Origin: Mya arenaria
Taxonomy: Eukaryota; Mollusca; Bivalvia; Myida; Myidae
Length of the DNA stretch: 64,000 nt
Assembly: GCF_026914265.1 (NCBI RefSeq)
Contig: NC_069123.1
Coordinates: 48,368,949 to 48,432,948, forward strand
Reading direction: 5' to 3'
Part shown: positions 46,561 to 59,894 of the stretch, piece after piece
How the letters are laid out: the number at the start of each line of letters is the position of its first letter
Position numbering within the stretch: position 1 is the first letter of the stretch
Translations under genes and position numbers: made by a program
Notes under the pieces: model-generated
Databases searched by the model: none
Seen by the model: the letters and a program-made list of their open reading frames with translations, nothing else
What the model was told of the DNA's origin: nothing

Positions 46561-49410
46561 ATAGCCCTTATAGAACAATCATCATGTCTAATGCTGCTGT
46601 AATGGACATACAGTGAGTTTAACCCAAGTATCTTCCAGACATTAAACAGCAATTTCTGGTTCTGTTGAACGCGACAAATACATTTTGTGTAGCAAATGAG
46701 CTTCTGTAAAATGGCTGTTTGTCACATCATGCATACATAAAGATTAAAAGCCATCATCATCTGATCATCTATCAATAATTAATCACAAAACCATTCAGAA
46801 TTTAACAGTTCTTGTCATGCAACCAGCCAACAGTCAGACAATAAAGCGCCCATCAAGTCGTTGGACAAATGTAGTTCCATACCAATTCATCAGCTGAGTT
46901 TGCCATTTACACAGTACAGATACAAAGATGATGAAAAACTACAAAAAAGAGCAAAGTACTGTCGTAGTGAGGGCTGAATTTTGAACATTATCATTGATAC
47001 ACTTCATCAACGAAAACCAAATACAATCCATCACTAAAAGACACCCCTGCCCTAAAATAGCCAGTATGCTGGAGGCGTATGATGGATGTCATTACATCAT
47101 CAATCATTATGCATATTGTTATAAAATTACATCTGATTTTATTATTTGGGGATCTTGAATGTTTGATTTTCATAGTCTTTCAAAAAATTGGTAATGTGGC
47201 TGAAATAATAATAATAATTTTTATTTATTGACACGTCATGCCCCTTTCGAACAAAAATGTTTTTGCATTACCACTGTAGGCATAAGAAACTGACTTTACA
47301 TGAATAGTCATATATGTATGTTTGTCATTTCAGCATATTTAGTTTTTGACATTTTGATTTCTTCTTTGTTTATTAAGCTGACATAAGTTGACATTGAAAT
47401 AAGTTTTTTCATAACCGCTTTAATATTATGTTAATTGTTTGTTTGTTTGTTGGCCTGTCTTTCATGCATGACAGGCACAGTGGCATCAAGAACAGATGTT
47501 CAACATTTATTAAATATAGTTCAAGACTTCTCACTTAACTGAATTTAAATTTATTTCTAACTAACCATTTTGATTGTTGTATGTTATCAGGCCAAATAGA
47601 TGATCACTTATGATGTTTGACTTATGGACGAGCGTAATGTCATCTACAATCAAAACTCTTGTGTTTCGGTGATTCGATCATGCATAGTATTTAAGGTCAG
47701 TTTTACAAAAAAAAACAAATTTTGCATTTTGAAATAATGTATAATCTTGGAAGAACTGCATTGTGGCAAATACTAGCATACTTCTTACAGCACTGTTATA
47801 GCACTATGACACTTAATGTCACACAATAATAAGTCAAGTATTTTGCAAAATGGTGCCCACTCATTGGTTCAAAAATGATTTCAACGATTACTTGCATTTG
47901 TGTGACATTCCTGACTACTTTAACCCTGTTTTGAAATACTCATAGGCAAAACCGTCCCAACCTACATTATTTTCATAACCTTCAGACACAGGATATTTAT
48001 AATGCATGGAAATGTTCAGCCCTACATAGGGGTATATATAATGTATGAGTTTACATACTATAAATGTAGAATGTTGTTCTGGAAATTGTTAAAACTATCA
48101 GGGTAAAGGAAAGTATTCCCATGAGGATCCTAGATCATAGCATCTAATATAAAGAAAGCCACCGACAATATAGGAATGCACTCTCGCATCAGTCTGTTGA
48201 TGAAAAATTTATGAGAATGTCTGAAAAGCTGTGACATAAACTGAATGCCAGATTCATCTTTATAGCCCAATAAAGAATTCAAAATACAATCCCATCATAA
48301 ACGTCATAATTAATGATTATATAAAAATATTTTTATAAAAAAAGGTGCTTGGGCCATTAGCATAATTTGTTATAAAGCAATTTGATGATTATGATTAAAA
48401 TGAAGAAGATATTTTTATCAATAACAAATATTTTTCATATTAGAATATAATTTTAATTGTGCATTTGTTTATAGGAATATAACTGTAGAGGGGCATAACT
48501 CTAGGACGCTTTTAGCCCTAGTTATGTTACACATTATGCATTTTAAGCAAAGGTAATACCCTCAACGATTTATGAGTTTAAGGGCTATTACATGTTAAAG
48601 TATTGGCACAATGCCACAATGTCGTCAATACAAGTGGGGGCTATCGAAAGACAATAATATGTTAAAAACAAAAAAGAAAAACTAATGATTGCACAGACTC
48701 AGAACCTGACATGCCACACTAACAGATATACAACCTGACCAAAAATAGTTGTTCACAATATTTCATAGGTGCAAACTGGAAAAATAAATTATTGTTGTAT
48801 TTTTTGACAGTTTTTGGTGAATCTGATTGGTGGAGAGAAAGGTCTACAAATAACCTGTAGACCTTTTCATATATAATAATGTAAACAAACTTTCAAAAAG
48901 TATTTTTCACAACACTGTAACATTTTTCAAAATATTTTGGCACAACCCTTCATTGGCACCTAAAGGCTTAAGAAACAGCAGTTCACTATCTAATGTGCGC
49001 ATTCACGTTTGAACTTAACAGACAAATGAACAGGAAGTGACGTCAGTGTACACCGCTTTAAAGTGCTTCATTTTATAAAGTAACTTAATGTGTACAATAT
49101 ATATTGTCTGTCACTATAAACAAATACAAAATAGACTGGCGTAAATATTTCTCATTGGCTTGTTTTTTGTACAAAAAACAACAATCTATGTTGACTATAT
49201 GTTTATAATGCATGGCTCGATTTCAATCTTTTTCCTGGATTTAAGTGATATTGACAGTTCAAGATAGATTTTCAAAACTTGCTTTGTTTGCCTTGCACAG
49301 CAATATAAGAGGCAGTAATCAATAAGTTGTGGTTGATTGGTGCTATAGATCTGATCAAACCTAGTTTGACTTAACTGTTTGTGCAAACATGGCACCACTT
49401 TAATTGCAGG
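46561..49410. other. Intergenic stretch, no supported gene
   Basis: A small hairpin (AAAGGTCTACA ... TGTAGACCTTT) lies at about 48,839-48,868, and an isolated CRE-like TGACGTCA next to GGAAG at 49,034-49,045. Otherwise it is AT-rich sequence with chance ORFs only. Confidence 0.4.
49038..49045. promoter_or_regulatory. CRE-like palindrome TGACGTCA
   Basis: A perfect cAMP-response-element octamer directly following an ETS-like AGGAAG. It could mark a distal promoter for the leftward ankyrin gene, whose first exon is missing, but no TSS or donor could be tied to it. Confidence 0.2.
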
Positions 49411-49415
49411 GTTTC

Positions 49416-49775
49416 TTAAAGCTGCACTCTCACAGATATAGTTTTTACAACTTTTTTATTTTTTGTTTTGGAAAGAGCAAATTTTTGCGTAAATATCTAC
49501 AAACCGATGATAAAAGATTGCTGACAAAAGATCAGATCGCAGATTTTAATATTTCTGTTCGAAAATTAATGTTTTATGGCTTAAACCATTACTAACAGTT
49601 TAAGAAAAATGTATAAAACATAATTTTTTGTTCTTTAATATAAAAATCTGCGATCTAATTTTTTGTCAACAGTCTTACATAACTGGTTTCCATAAATTTT
49701 GCAAAAATTAGGTTGCTCCATTGACAAAAAATAAAAAGTTGTCAAAATGTTCAATCTGTGAGAGTGCAGCTTTAA
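49416..49775. repeat. CTGCACTCTCACAG MITE, full-length copy
   Basis: A 360 bp element bounded by TTAAAGCTGCACTCTCACAG and its exact complement, with TTAA at both ends. The arms are long and complementary, and the centre contains ATTACTAACAGTTTAAG as in the 35.3 kb copy. Confidence 0.93.
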
Positions 49776-51100
49776 TTGGTAAAAGTACAAAACCATTTTG
49801 TCAGTATTCTCTCCATATATTTTAGAAGGCATTTTACTTGAACTTAACATCATAGTGCTATGATATTAAGTATTTTCTTTGGAAAGTCTGTGCTCTTTTC
49901 CAAAACCATAACTGAGGATGGTGAAAGCTCTTAAAATGGAAATAAAAGAAAGAATTCAAGTTTATATGCAATTTATTTTATTTCTATTATATTTCATGAG
50001 AAACAGGAGCGCCACTGAGGCCGAGATGCTCTCGTTAGCCTGTTTTTGTCAGTAAACTGTTGTTCAAGGGGCAAGCATGGATGTGTATAAAGGACCTGTC
50101 CACACATGTGCCAATAGTGACTCTTAACACTATGCAATCAAGTTTAAGTACCGTAAACCTTCAACGTTTTAATCCATTGCAAAAGTTTCAGTTTCTATAT
50201 CTCACTGCAGCATGGCTATGACAACACTTCAACATTAAAAAACAACAGAAAATCTAAAAATAATTTTGAATTGTTCTGCATTTCTAATACAGTCCATGTT
50301 GTTTCTGTCAGATCTTTATTGACATGCGTTCCCCTACATGCATTGTTACATTAAGGCCACTAAAATATTTATTACGCTGTCTTATATTACATGCAGCAAG
50401 ACTGTATCATTACACATGGACGTTCCTGAGAGATGAGGTTTTGTTTCCACACAAACAGAGCAGACATTGATTGAGCTGTTTAGGAGTTTTTTGTAACTGG
50501 AGGATGACATGTACATCATATTTCATCACATTCAGCAGATTAAATGCTTTGATCATTATGCGCTAGAACTGGTGGTCAATACTACTAACAGACCAATTAA
50601 TTGCTTGTTTCATGGGGATCATTTTTAAAGATGCACTCTTACTCCAGAATAAGATTTAGCTAAATTAATAGTATTGTTTTAATATTCCAAAAAGGATGAA
50701 TAAATGTCAAGAACATTGTCACACAAAGGATACTGAGTTGAATTTGAAAGAAATGAGCATAAAACACAGGATTTCTTTCCTATAAAAATATAAAAGACCA
50801 CAGTAAATATTTTAGCATTCACGAATCATTTAATATTTTTGCGCTTTCTGCTATTAAATAAAGGTTACGATCTTGTTATCAGTAATTATTTTCCATAATG
50901 CATTATTTAGTAAGTAGTTAAAGGTTTATCACTCATAATTTGTGTTTGTTATACATAGGTATGTATTGATTTTGAATAAGAGTGTCACTAATAGTAGTAT
51001 TAATGGTGATTTGGCAATAGTGTAATTCATAGCCAATTAATACACCAGATGCAAGAAGCAACAAGGAAAATTAGGTAATACTTTTTCAAATTATATGCAG
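49776..51100. other. Intergenic stretch, no supported gene
   Basis: AT-rich sequence. AAAGATGCACTCTTACTCC at about 50,627 looks like one end of another dispersed repeat, but no matching partner end was found. Confidence 0.35.
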
Positions 51101-51104
51101 CTGC

Positions 51105-51480
51105 TAATACTACTACTACTAGTATTACTTTACTGACAACAAGAACAACTGCTAAATTCCCTGCTTCTTCTGCTATAACTGTTACTTTTGATTCATCTAA
51201 TATTACTACGACAACTTCTACTACTAATAATAATTATGATGATGCTATTACTACTACTTCTACTACTCCTACTTATATTGTTACAACAACAACAACATCT
51301 CATACTTTGCTATTTCTACTGCTGCTGCTGATACTATTTTAAATACTTTTATAAGGACAAAAACAAGAACAACTTCTACAACTGCCTTTGCTGCTGCTTC
51401 TATTACTGCTTCTTCTGTTTCTTCTTATTCTAATGTTACTTTAACAATGGCTACAAGTACTACTATTTTTTCTAATATAG
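51105..51480. repeat. Cryptic trinucleotide tract (CTA/CTT/CTG)n
   Basis: Irregular runs of CTACTACTA, CTGCTGCTG, ACAACAACA and TTCTTCTG, an imperfect trinucleotide-biased region with interrupted periodicity. Confidence 0.75.
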
Positions 51481-51496
51481 GTTAAGATACCCAAAG

Positions 51497-54400
51497 AACA
51501 AGAGCTGTCACAGGAACATAACAAATGCCCCCAAAAGACATCATTGGACCAATAGCCGTTTAAGCATTTAGGCCTAAATGGACAAATAGCCTTCAGTATC
51601 AAACATAGTTTCATGACGACTATCCCTACCTTCCCATTATGTTTGAAAATATTGATCACTTTTCTCCTAAAAGGTCACTATAACTTTGACCTTTGACCCA
51701 CTGACTGCATAATCAATGGGGTTCATCTTCAGCAAATGACCAACCTGCCTACCCAGAACGAGGTCCCAGGGCTCCATGAAGTTTGAAAATATTGATTGCT
51801 TTTCAGCTTAAGGTCACTATGACATTCACCTTTGACCCACTGACCTCAAAATCAATAGGGTTCATCTAATGGTCATGACCAACCTGCCTACCCAGTACAA
51901 GGTCCCAGGGTTATTCAGTTATCGATAGGAAACAGATTTGCAGCTCAAGGTCACCACAACCCTTAACTTCGACACTGACCTCAAAATGTATTACGTTTTA
52001 TCTGCTGGTCATCACCAATCTGCCTACCAAGTATGACGTCCCTGGGTACCAGCTTTTTTCAAAAATTGATCAGAAAAGATTATTCAGCTAAAATTTGACA
52101 TGATCTTTTATCCACTGACCTCAAAATCAATAGCAATCATCTAGTGTTTATAACCAACCTATCTTCCAAGTTTGAGGTCTCCGGCCCTTAGGGCCATAAG
52201 TTATTGATTGCAAACAGATTTCAGCTCAAAATTCCCATGACCTTGACCTTTGACCCACTGACCTCAAAACCAGGGTTAACTATATGTTCATCTACTGGTC
52301 ATGACCAACCTTCCCAATAAGTATAAGGACCAAGCTTTCTTCAATTATTGTTTGGATATGGATTTTCAGCTCTATGTCACCATCATCTAGAACTTTGACC
52401 CACTGACCTCAAAATCAATAGGATACATAATACTGGCCGTTGGCAACTAGCCTATCCAGTTTAAGATCATTGAGCCCAAGTTTTTTACAGTTATTGATTG
52501 GAAATTAATTTTATGCTAGAAGTCACCACAACCTTGACCTTTGACCCACTGACCTCAACTAGATATTGCTTTTTTGAAAGCACTTGTCTCCCCAATTGTG
52601 TGGTCATTGCTGAGAATTAATCAATGATGAACATGAAATTTGTACTTTTGGACTGTAGAGGAACCAACAGTGACCTTCAAGTTAGGCCTATTCATCCATA
52701 TTCAATAGTGAACATCTACTGCATAAGATCAGTGATCTCAAAATCAATAGGGGTCATCTACTAATCATGACCAACATGCATACCAAGTATGAAGTTCCTG
52801 GCTCCAAGCGTTCTTTAGTTATTGAGAGGAAACTGTTTTTACCTCAAGGTCACCGTAACCTTGACCTTTGGCCTACTGATCTTAAATTCATATCATGTAC
52901 CAACAATATGTTATATTAAAAGTATCAAAGTGTGCTTATATTCAAACTGGTACTTGGTCTGGTACCAAATGTGAAGTCATTAGTACTGCAGATTTTGCGC
53001 TCAACTTTAACGAACAACATAGTTTGAATGGTGCCATGCAGTATATATATACATGTTTAAAATTATATATATATATACTTACTGAGGAAGAGAAGCAAGT
53101 GTTGTTGGTTACTCTTAGAAAATGTAAATGAAGTTTGTATTGTATGAAGTTCCTTGGCGCACGCGTTATTCAATTTTTGATCGGAAACCATTTTTCAGCT
53201 CAAGGTCATCATGACCTTGACCTTTGACCTACTGATCACAAAATCAATAGGGGTCATCTACATGACCAACTTCAATACCAAGTATGAAGTTCCTGGGTGC
53301 AAGCGTTCTTAAGTTACTGAGCGGTAACCATTTCTTCACCTCAATGGTCACGACAACCTTGACCTTTGACCTACTGATCTCAAAATCAATTGGGGTCATC
53401 TACTAGTCATGATCAACTAGCATACCAAGTATGAAGCTCCTAGGTGCAAGCGTTCTTTATTTATTGAGCGGAAACAAAATGTGACACACAGACTGACGGA
53501 CCGACTGACTGAATGACTGACTGACAGACGGACTGATTACAAAATCAATCGGGGTTATCTACTAGTCATGACCAACTAGCAAACCATGTATGAAGTTCCG
53601 GGTTACAAGCGTTCTTTATTTATTGAGCGGAAACTAAATGTGACTTACAGACTGACGGACTGACTGACTGACTGATTACAAAATCACTAGGGGTCATCTA
53701 CTAGTCATGACCAGCTTACATACCTAGTATGAAGTTCCTTGGATCAAGCGTTCTTGAGTTACTGAGCGGTAACCGTTTCTTCACCTCAAGGTGATGGGGA
53801 CCTTGACCTTTGACCTACTGATCTCAAAATCAATTGGGGTTTATCTACTAAGTGTCTTTATTTATTGAGCAGAAAACATTTTTAAGCTAAAGGTCACCGC
53901 CAACATATTGTTTTTTACCTGAAGGTAACCACGACCTTGACCTTGACCTTTTGATCTCCAGATCAATCAGGGTCATCTACTGGTCATGACAAACTAGCGA
54001 ACCAAGTATGAAGTTCCGGGTTACAAGCGTTCTTTATTTATTGTGCAGAAACTTAATGCGACATACAGACTGACGGACTGACTGACTGACTGATCACAAA
54101 ATCACTAGGGGTCATCTACTAGTCATGACCAGCTTGCATTCCAAGTATGAAGTTCCTTGGAGCAAGGGTTCTTGAGTTACTGAGGGGTAACCGTTTCTTT
54201 ACCTCAAGGTCATGGCAACCTTGACCTTCAACCTACTGATCTCAATATCAATAGGGTTTATCTATTAGTCATGACCAACTAGCTTACCAAGTATGAAGTT
54301 CCTGGGTGCAAGTGTTCTTGAGTTGTTAAGCGGAAACTGTTTCTTCACCTTAAGGTCACAGTGACCTTGAACTTTGATCTACTGATCTCAAAATCAATAG

Positions 54401-54875
54401 GAGTCATCTACTAGTCATCAACAACTAGCATACCAAGTTTGAGCTCCTGGGTACAAGTGTCTTTAGTTATTGAGCAGAAAACATTTTTAAGCTTAAGGTC
54501 ACCACCAACATATTGTTTTTTACCTGAAGGTAACCGCGACCTTGACCTTTTGATCTCCAAATCAATAGGGGTCATCTACTAGTCATGAACAAATTACATA
54601 CCAAGTATGAAATTCCTGGACCCAAAGGATCTTTAGTTATTGAGCGGAAACCGTATTTTCACATCAACTAGCGATCTTGACCTTTGACCTACTGATCACA
54701 AAATCAATAAGGGTCAATCACTAGTCCTGACCAACCAGCATACCAAGTATGAAGTTCCTGGGTCTAAGCGTTCTATAGTTATTGTGCAGAAATGAAGTGT
54801 GACGTACAGACTGACGGACTGACTGATGGACAGGGGAATAAACAATAACAATAAAATGCCCTTTGGGGCATAAAA
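51497..54875. repeat. 3.4-kb array of ~142-146 bp monomers with DR1 motifs
   Basis: The left end is AACAAATGCCCCCAAAAG and the right end AAAATGCCCTTTGGGGCATA. Some 20 monomers share AAGTATGAAGTTCCTGGG, TTATTGAGCGGAAAC, CCTTGACCTTTGACCTACTG and AATCAATAGGGGTCATCTAC. Perfect TGACCTTTGACC words start at 51,688, 52,244, 52,535, 53,218, 53,360, 53,804 and 54,679, and several other monomers carry one-mismatch versions. GACTGACGGACTGACTGA blocks occur internally at about 53,485, 53,650 and 54,068, and again before the right end. The internal repeats of this terminal block suggest several elements joined or amplified in place. Confidence 0.88.
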
Positions 54876-56734
54876 ATTACACTATTTTGTGACTTCTGCC
54901 ATGAATAGTGTTCATCTTTTTGATAAACACATACACATTACAATTGTCTCCCAAACTGGTTGACTCAAACAACACATGTAACTTTGTGCAAATAACACCC
55001 ATTTAAGCAAATCAATCCTATTTCGTATTTCCAGGAAACTGCTCAGCCTGTATCATGAAACTGATAAGAAATTTTCTGGTGACAATTCTATTTTCCAGCT
55101 CTACTAAGATAAGGTTTCATTTTCCTTGACAGAGACTGTAATGGACTGTCAATTTAAAGTTCTAGTTACAGAAAAGCAAAGGTCACATTTAAAGAAACAT
55201 AGTCATGTTGTTTAATATGTACTTATATATCAGTTTGAAAGTATAAGACTTAAGCACTATAATAGTGACCATTTTGTTGATAATAAAATATATTTAAAAA
55301 GGTAATGTATGCTGATAGTGGAGACTAAAGAATATTTGAAAAGCTTATAACATTATTCCACCAGATGTTCAACATATGACCATTGTATGACATGAAGCTC
55401 AAGAAGCAGGGTACAACAAATCAAATATTAACGACCATGGAATAACTTCAAGTTTGGTGGAATGGTCAAGTTCATTTATACACAATAAAGACTGTTTTAC
55501 CTGTAAATGTCTGAAGTATCAAAAGGTTGTTTAAGCCATCACTAAAGCCTTTACATAGCTTAAATCAGACCGATTTAACACATTAATGTTGGAAAATCCA
55601 GTGCAAAAAACATCCTTTAATGCAAACTACAATCTTTAAATAAATCTACAAGTATGAATCAGCATAAGAGCAGATATCAGCACTAGAGCAACAATCTGGT
55701 GTGCTGCTCCGAGCCAATTCTCCCAACAGTGAGCCCTAATGATCGTGCATTGATTGGTTACACAGCCATCTTCATGATTCAGGCAGCATTATTTGTTTGC
55801 GATTATCATTCCTCCCCAAGGAATTCCCTAGTATTTGTCACAGGATGTAAGTTCAATATTTTAACCATAGCCAATCTCATTTAGTGACTCGATGCCTCAT
55901 GTTTGCTCATGGTGCCATTTCAATACATTAGCTGCCTCGACACACTGTGCCGGTACTTAAATGCTTCACTGATACACTCAAGTAATAGTATTGGCTTCCC
56001 AACACTTTTTACTGTACAATTAAAAGGAACCGTCTAGGGAAATACCATCATTAACTTAAGCATCAACAAGTTACCAAGAGCAGTAAATTGATGAGAATAG
56101 AGGAATGGAGTCCCAAATTAATGCTTAAGCACTGATTTCCCCTCTTAAATGTTACAGTTTATTTCTAAGGCAACCAATGCTCTACTTCAAACTCCAGAAA
56201 CTTGCAGTAACCAGTCATTGTTTCATATTCAGTATTAAAAAGCACTTGACACAAACAGTTACAAATCAAACAAATATTTTTTTTTCAAATACAATGTTAT
56301 TTCATTCCTAACCAAGTAACTAGGTTAAACTACTATAATTATTATTGGAGTTATAAATATAAATGCCAAATTAGGCTAAAACTTCAAATGCAAACGTTGG
56401 GCTCAGTGGCATAGACCTTCTTATTTGTCGAAAAGTAAAGCTAAAAATAAAGATTGGAATTTTGTTCTTACCAAAAGCAAATATTCCATACCACTCAAAT
56501 TTTAAATACAATTTTGGACAAATTTAAAATAATATTTTCAAAAAGAGTATTGCTGGAAGCGATGAATGCTCTCCATACAACCATTTTCTTTGAAAAGGTA
56601 GAAATTGTAATACAATGGTGAATGTTAATTGGTTTTACCAACATACACAAGTTGGAAAAATAATCATAACATGGAAAGATAGGGGCAGGTTTGAGCATAT
56701 AATTTTAAAGTAAATCTCAAGCAATGAAATAACA
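54876..56734. other. Intergenic stretch, no supported gene
   Basis: AT-rich sequence with chance ORFs only; neither strand gives a frame with family resemblance or paired splice sites. Confidence 0.35.
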
Positions 56735-57500
56735 AGAGATGTTTCTCAAACATTAAGCCCCCCTGAGCGCAATGCTGTCAGGATTATTTGGATGAATGAA
56801 ATATGCATGGACTGAAATGACAGCCGATTTGTCATTGACATTGGATGCCTTTAAGGCAGTTTTAAGATTATGACCATTCAAAGTGTGAGAATAGAACGCA
56901 CAGTTTTTAATCATGTTCAGATAATGACTGATATTTGCAGATACAAATGTATCCTCTTAACAGCAGGGATTAGTAAAAATGACATAAAGTATAATGATGA
57001 ATACAAGTTATGACCTTGACCTTTGACCTAAAAATCCATAGGGGTAAACAACAGATCACCCAAAACCTAAAGGTCAAGTTTGAGGGCAATGGGTGCAGGC
57101 ATTGTCGAGTTATTACACGGACAAGCTTTTTGTGTTCAAGGTCACTATGACTTTGACCCGACAGACAAACATTTTCCCAACAAAACACGGTCATCTACTG
57201 GTCAGGCCCAACCTCCAAGTCAAATTTGAGGGCCATGGGTGCAGGCATTGGCGAGTTATCACTCGAACAAGCTTTGACAACCTTTTACCATTAAAGGTCA
57301 CTGTGACATTGACCTTTGACCCGATGACCCCCAAAATCAATAAGGTTCATCTACTCTTCAGGCCCAACCTTCATGTCAAGTTTGACGACCGTACGTCCAG
57401 GATTTGTCAAGTTATCACTGGGACAAGCTTTGGTCTAACGACGGACCGACCAACATGTGCAAAGCAATATACCCCTCTTCTTCGCAGGGGGGCATAAAAA
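56735..57500. repeat. DR1-bearing dispersed element, copy 1
   Basis: The left end is ACATTAAGCCCCCCTGAG and the right end TTCGCAGGGGGGCATAAAA. The interior has a unique 5' part (GATTATGACCATTCAAAGTG, ATGACTGATATTTGCAGAT) and three monomers with CAAGTTTGAGGGCAATGGG and CAGGCATTGTCGAGTTAT. TGACCTTTGACC starts at 57,018 and 57,310. The element at 63,150 is a direct copy. Confidence 0.85.
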
Positions 57501-58355
57501 AGCAGCAATTGAAATTCACAAATATCAGTAGAAGAGGACCCTTGCTTGAAAGCATAAATAAGGACGCTTAAACGTTTAATAATGTCATTGCTATCTATCT
57601 ATATACCAAGTTTCATTTGAATCACTTAAGAACATTCCAAGATATGGCCCGATCATGCATTAGTTATGGAAATAACTAAATAAATATCAAAGGGTAGAAT
57701 TATTACTCTTTGATGCTACACTTCCTGACGTTGCCATTTATTTCAATACCAAGTTTCATTTAAATCCCTCAAGTACATTCCATTTTATGACCTGGACAAG
57801 CACCCATACATGAAGGGGTCATTTCAATCACTTTAAAATTTTTCAAGATATGGTCCAGACAAGCACCAATTATGAAACATGGTTAATGGGAGATAACTTA
57901 ATAAATATGCATGATCGTATTAAGGAAATGGTTAAAGGGAGATAGTTTAATAAATATGCATGATAAGATAATGGTTCTTGTGCGCTACAATTTCTCTCAT
58001 TACCATATATCTATATACCAATATATCAAGTTTTATTTCAATGCCATCTTTTTAAAGTTATTCTCCGGACAAGGGTGTGAGCAGATGGAAGGAAGGACAG
58101 AGGGGTGACTTTTACTCTCCCTTTCGGTTGCATCAAAATCATGCGCAGGCCCTGGCCTCAAGTACCTACACCTTTGCCTGACGCGCCTGAAGCGTGACAT
58201 GTTTCAACTGAGCTGTGTGAAATATGTCTTCATATGTCAAAGAAAGCATCAACATAGCTAATGATTAATGTGCTGGGACCTGCTCATGGGAAGTAATTTC
58301 ACAGATATTTATGGTTGACACTGCAGGCTGTGAATATATTGGTGGAATGGAAATA
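57501..58355. other. Intergenic, with a decayed monomer-type repeat
   Basis: From about 57,600 to 58,140, words such as ATACCAAGTTTCATTTGAAT, CAAGATATGGTCCAGACAAG and TTCTCCGGACAAGG, ending GGAAGGACAGAGGGGTGA, resemble the 32 kb element. No gene is supported. Confidence 0.45.
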
Positions 58356-59093
58356 CAGTCGAAACTCGATGGCTCGATATTCTAGGGACCGGCCAAAGTA
58401 CTTCGAGCCTCGAGAATATCAAGCCAAGAGGGATTGCTTACAGAATGTTATTTTTTCATTTGTTACATAAAGTCTAATTTACCTTGTTTGTTATTGGCTA
58501 CGCTATCTCCGCAAGAGAAGGAAGAGTATTTATTGGGCATAGTTACGCACCCTAAATTTTGTAATATGACTTATTCGATTATTAGAAAATATCATTTTAT
58601 TTTTTATTTATAATAAAAATACATTTAGGCGAAAACAAGCAATTGTAAACAGTGGGTTACACAAATATAGCTTAAAAGTTATATCAAAATGCATAGTAAT
58701 TTAGGGATGGATAACAATTAGAGACAGAACTTAAAGTGATGGCATGTTTATTCAAACTGTTAAACCATTTAAATTCGATAATAATATCAGTCAAGAAATT
58801 TTAATCGATTAGCGCCTTGTGCTAAATGAAGCCAATCAGACAAATCAAGGTGTGAGATTCTTAACTGAACCCGCGAAAATGACATCGACCCAAGCATACA
58901 AATCAAAGTGTGAAATTCTTGTTTGGGACCGCGAAAACGACTTCGAGCGTGGAGAAATATCGACCCTCAAGATATCGAGCCATCCGATCGAAATTTATAT
59001 GAACAAAGAGTAAATAAAAATCGGTCCTTTTAATTTGGTTCGAGCCAACGAGGATATCGAGCCATGATATATCGAGCCAACGAGTTTCGACCG
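58356..59093. repeat. pogo/Tigger-like non-autonomous element with TA duplication
   Basis: Its ends are CAGTCGAAACTCGATGGCTC and the reverse complement CGGTCGAAACTCGTTGGCTC, flanked by TA at 58,354-58,355 and 59,094-59,095. The ~738 bp interior has further TCGAGCC/GGCTCGA words near both ends and no transposase frame. The CAG-T-x-GAA-x-CTCG terminus and TA target are typical of Tc1/mariner-superfamily pogo or Tigger elements. Confidence 0.85.
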
Positions 59094-59149
59094 TATTGGA
59101 AATCATCATAGCCCCTCTGGCTCAAACACTACTTTTTAGAAAATATATG

Positions 59150-59573
59150 CCTTATATGAAACCTTAGCATGATGTGATATTTCTAGCAATTATATTAAAC
59201 CTTAGCATGATGTGATATTTCTAGCAATTATATTAAACCTTAGCATGATGTGATATTTCTAGCAATTATATGAAACCTTAGCATGATGTGATATTTCTAG
59301 CAAATATATTAAACCTTAGCATGATGTGATATTTCTAGCAATTATATTAAACCTTAGCATGATGTGATATTTCTAGCAATTATATTAAACCATAGCATGA
59401 TGTGATATTTCTAGCAATTATATTAAACCTTAGCATGATGTGATATTTCTAGCAATTATATTAAACCTTAGCATGATGTGATATTTCTAGCAATTATATT
59501 AAACCTTAGCATGATGTGATATTTCTAGCAATTATATTAAACCTTAGCATGATGTGGTATTTCTAGCAATTAT
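59150..59573. repeat. 38-bp satellite
   Basis: About eleven nearly identical copies of TTAGCATGATGTGATATTTC followed by TAGCAATTATATTAAACC. Low divergence suggests recent expansion. Confidence 0.95.
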
Positions 59574-59894
59574 AGCATTTTACAACAGCACAGTAATCAG
59601 ATGCCAATGACTGTTCCTTTTTCTTTGTCAATCAAGGTGCAAAACCTGATAAGTATTACAGCAGGAGTTATGGGCCTTGCTAAACATGTGTCCAGTCACT
59701 GGTGACATAAGTACCAAGTTCCAAGTGAATAAGTGAATATCTTGAACTTTTAACACATGAGGCCAATGTTTAAGTTTTCACATGATGACAATTACACCAA
59801 GGCAATGACAATAGCATTACCTTTTCTTCATTTAACATATTAGCTTAATCTACTGTTTGTACTTGTGAATGGACATTTTCATTATCATCATAAA

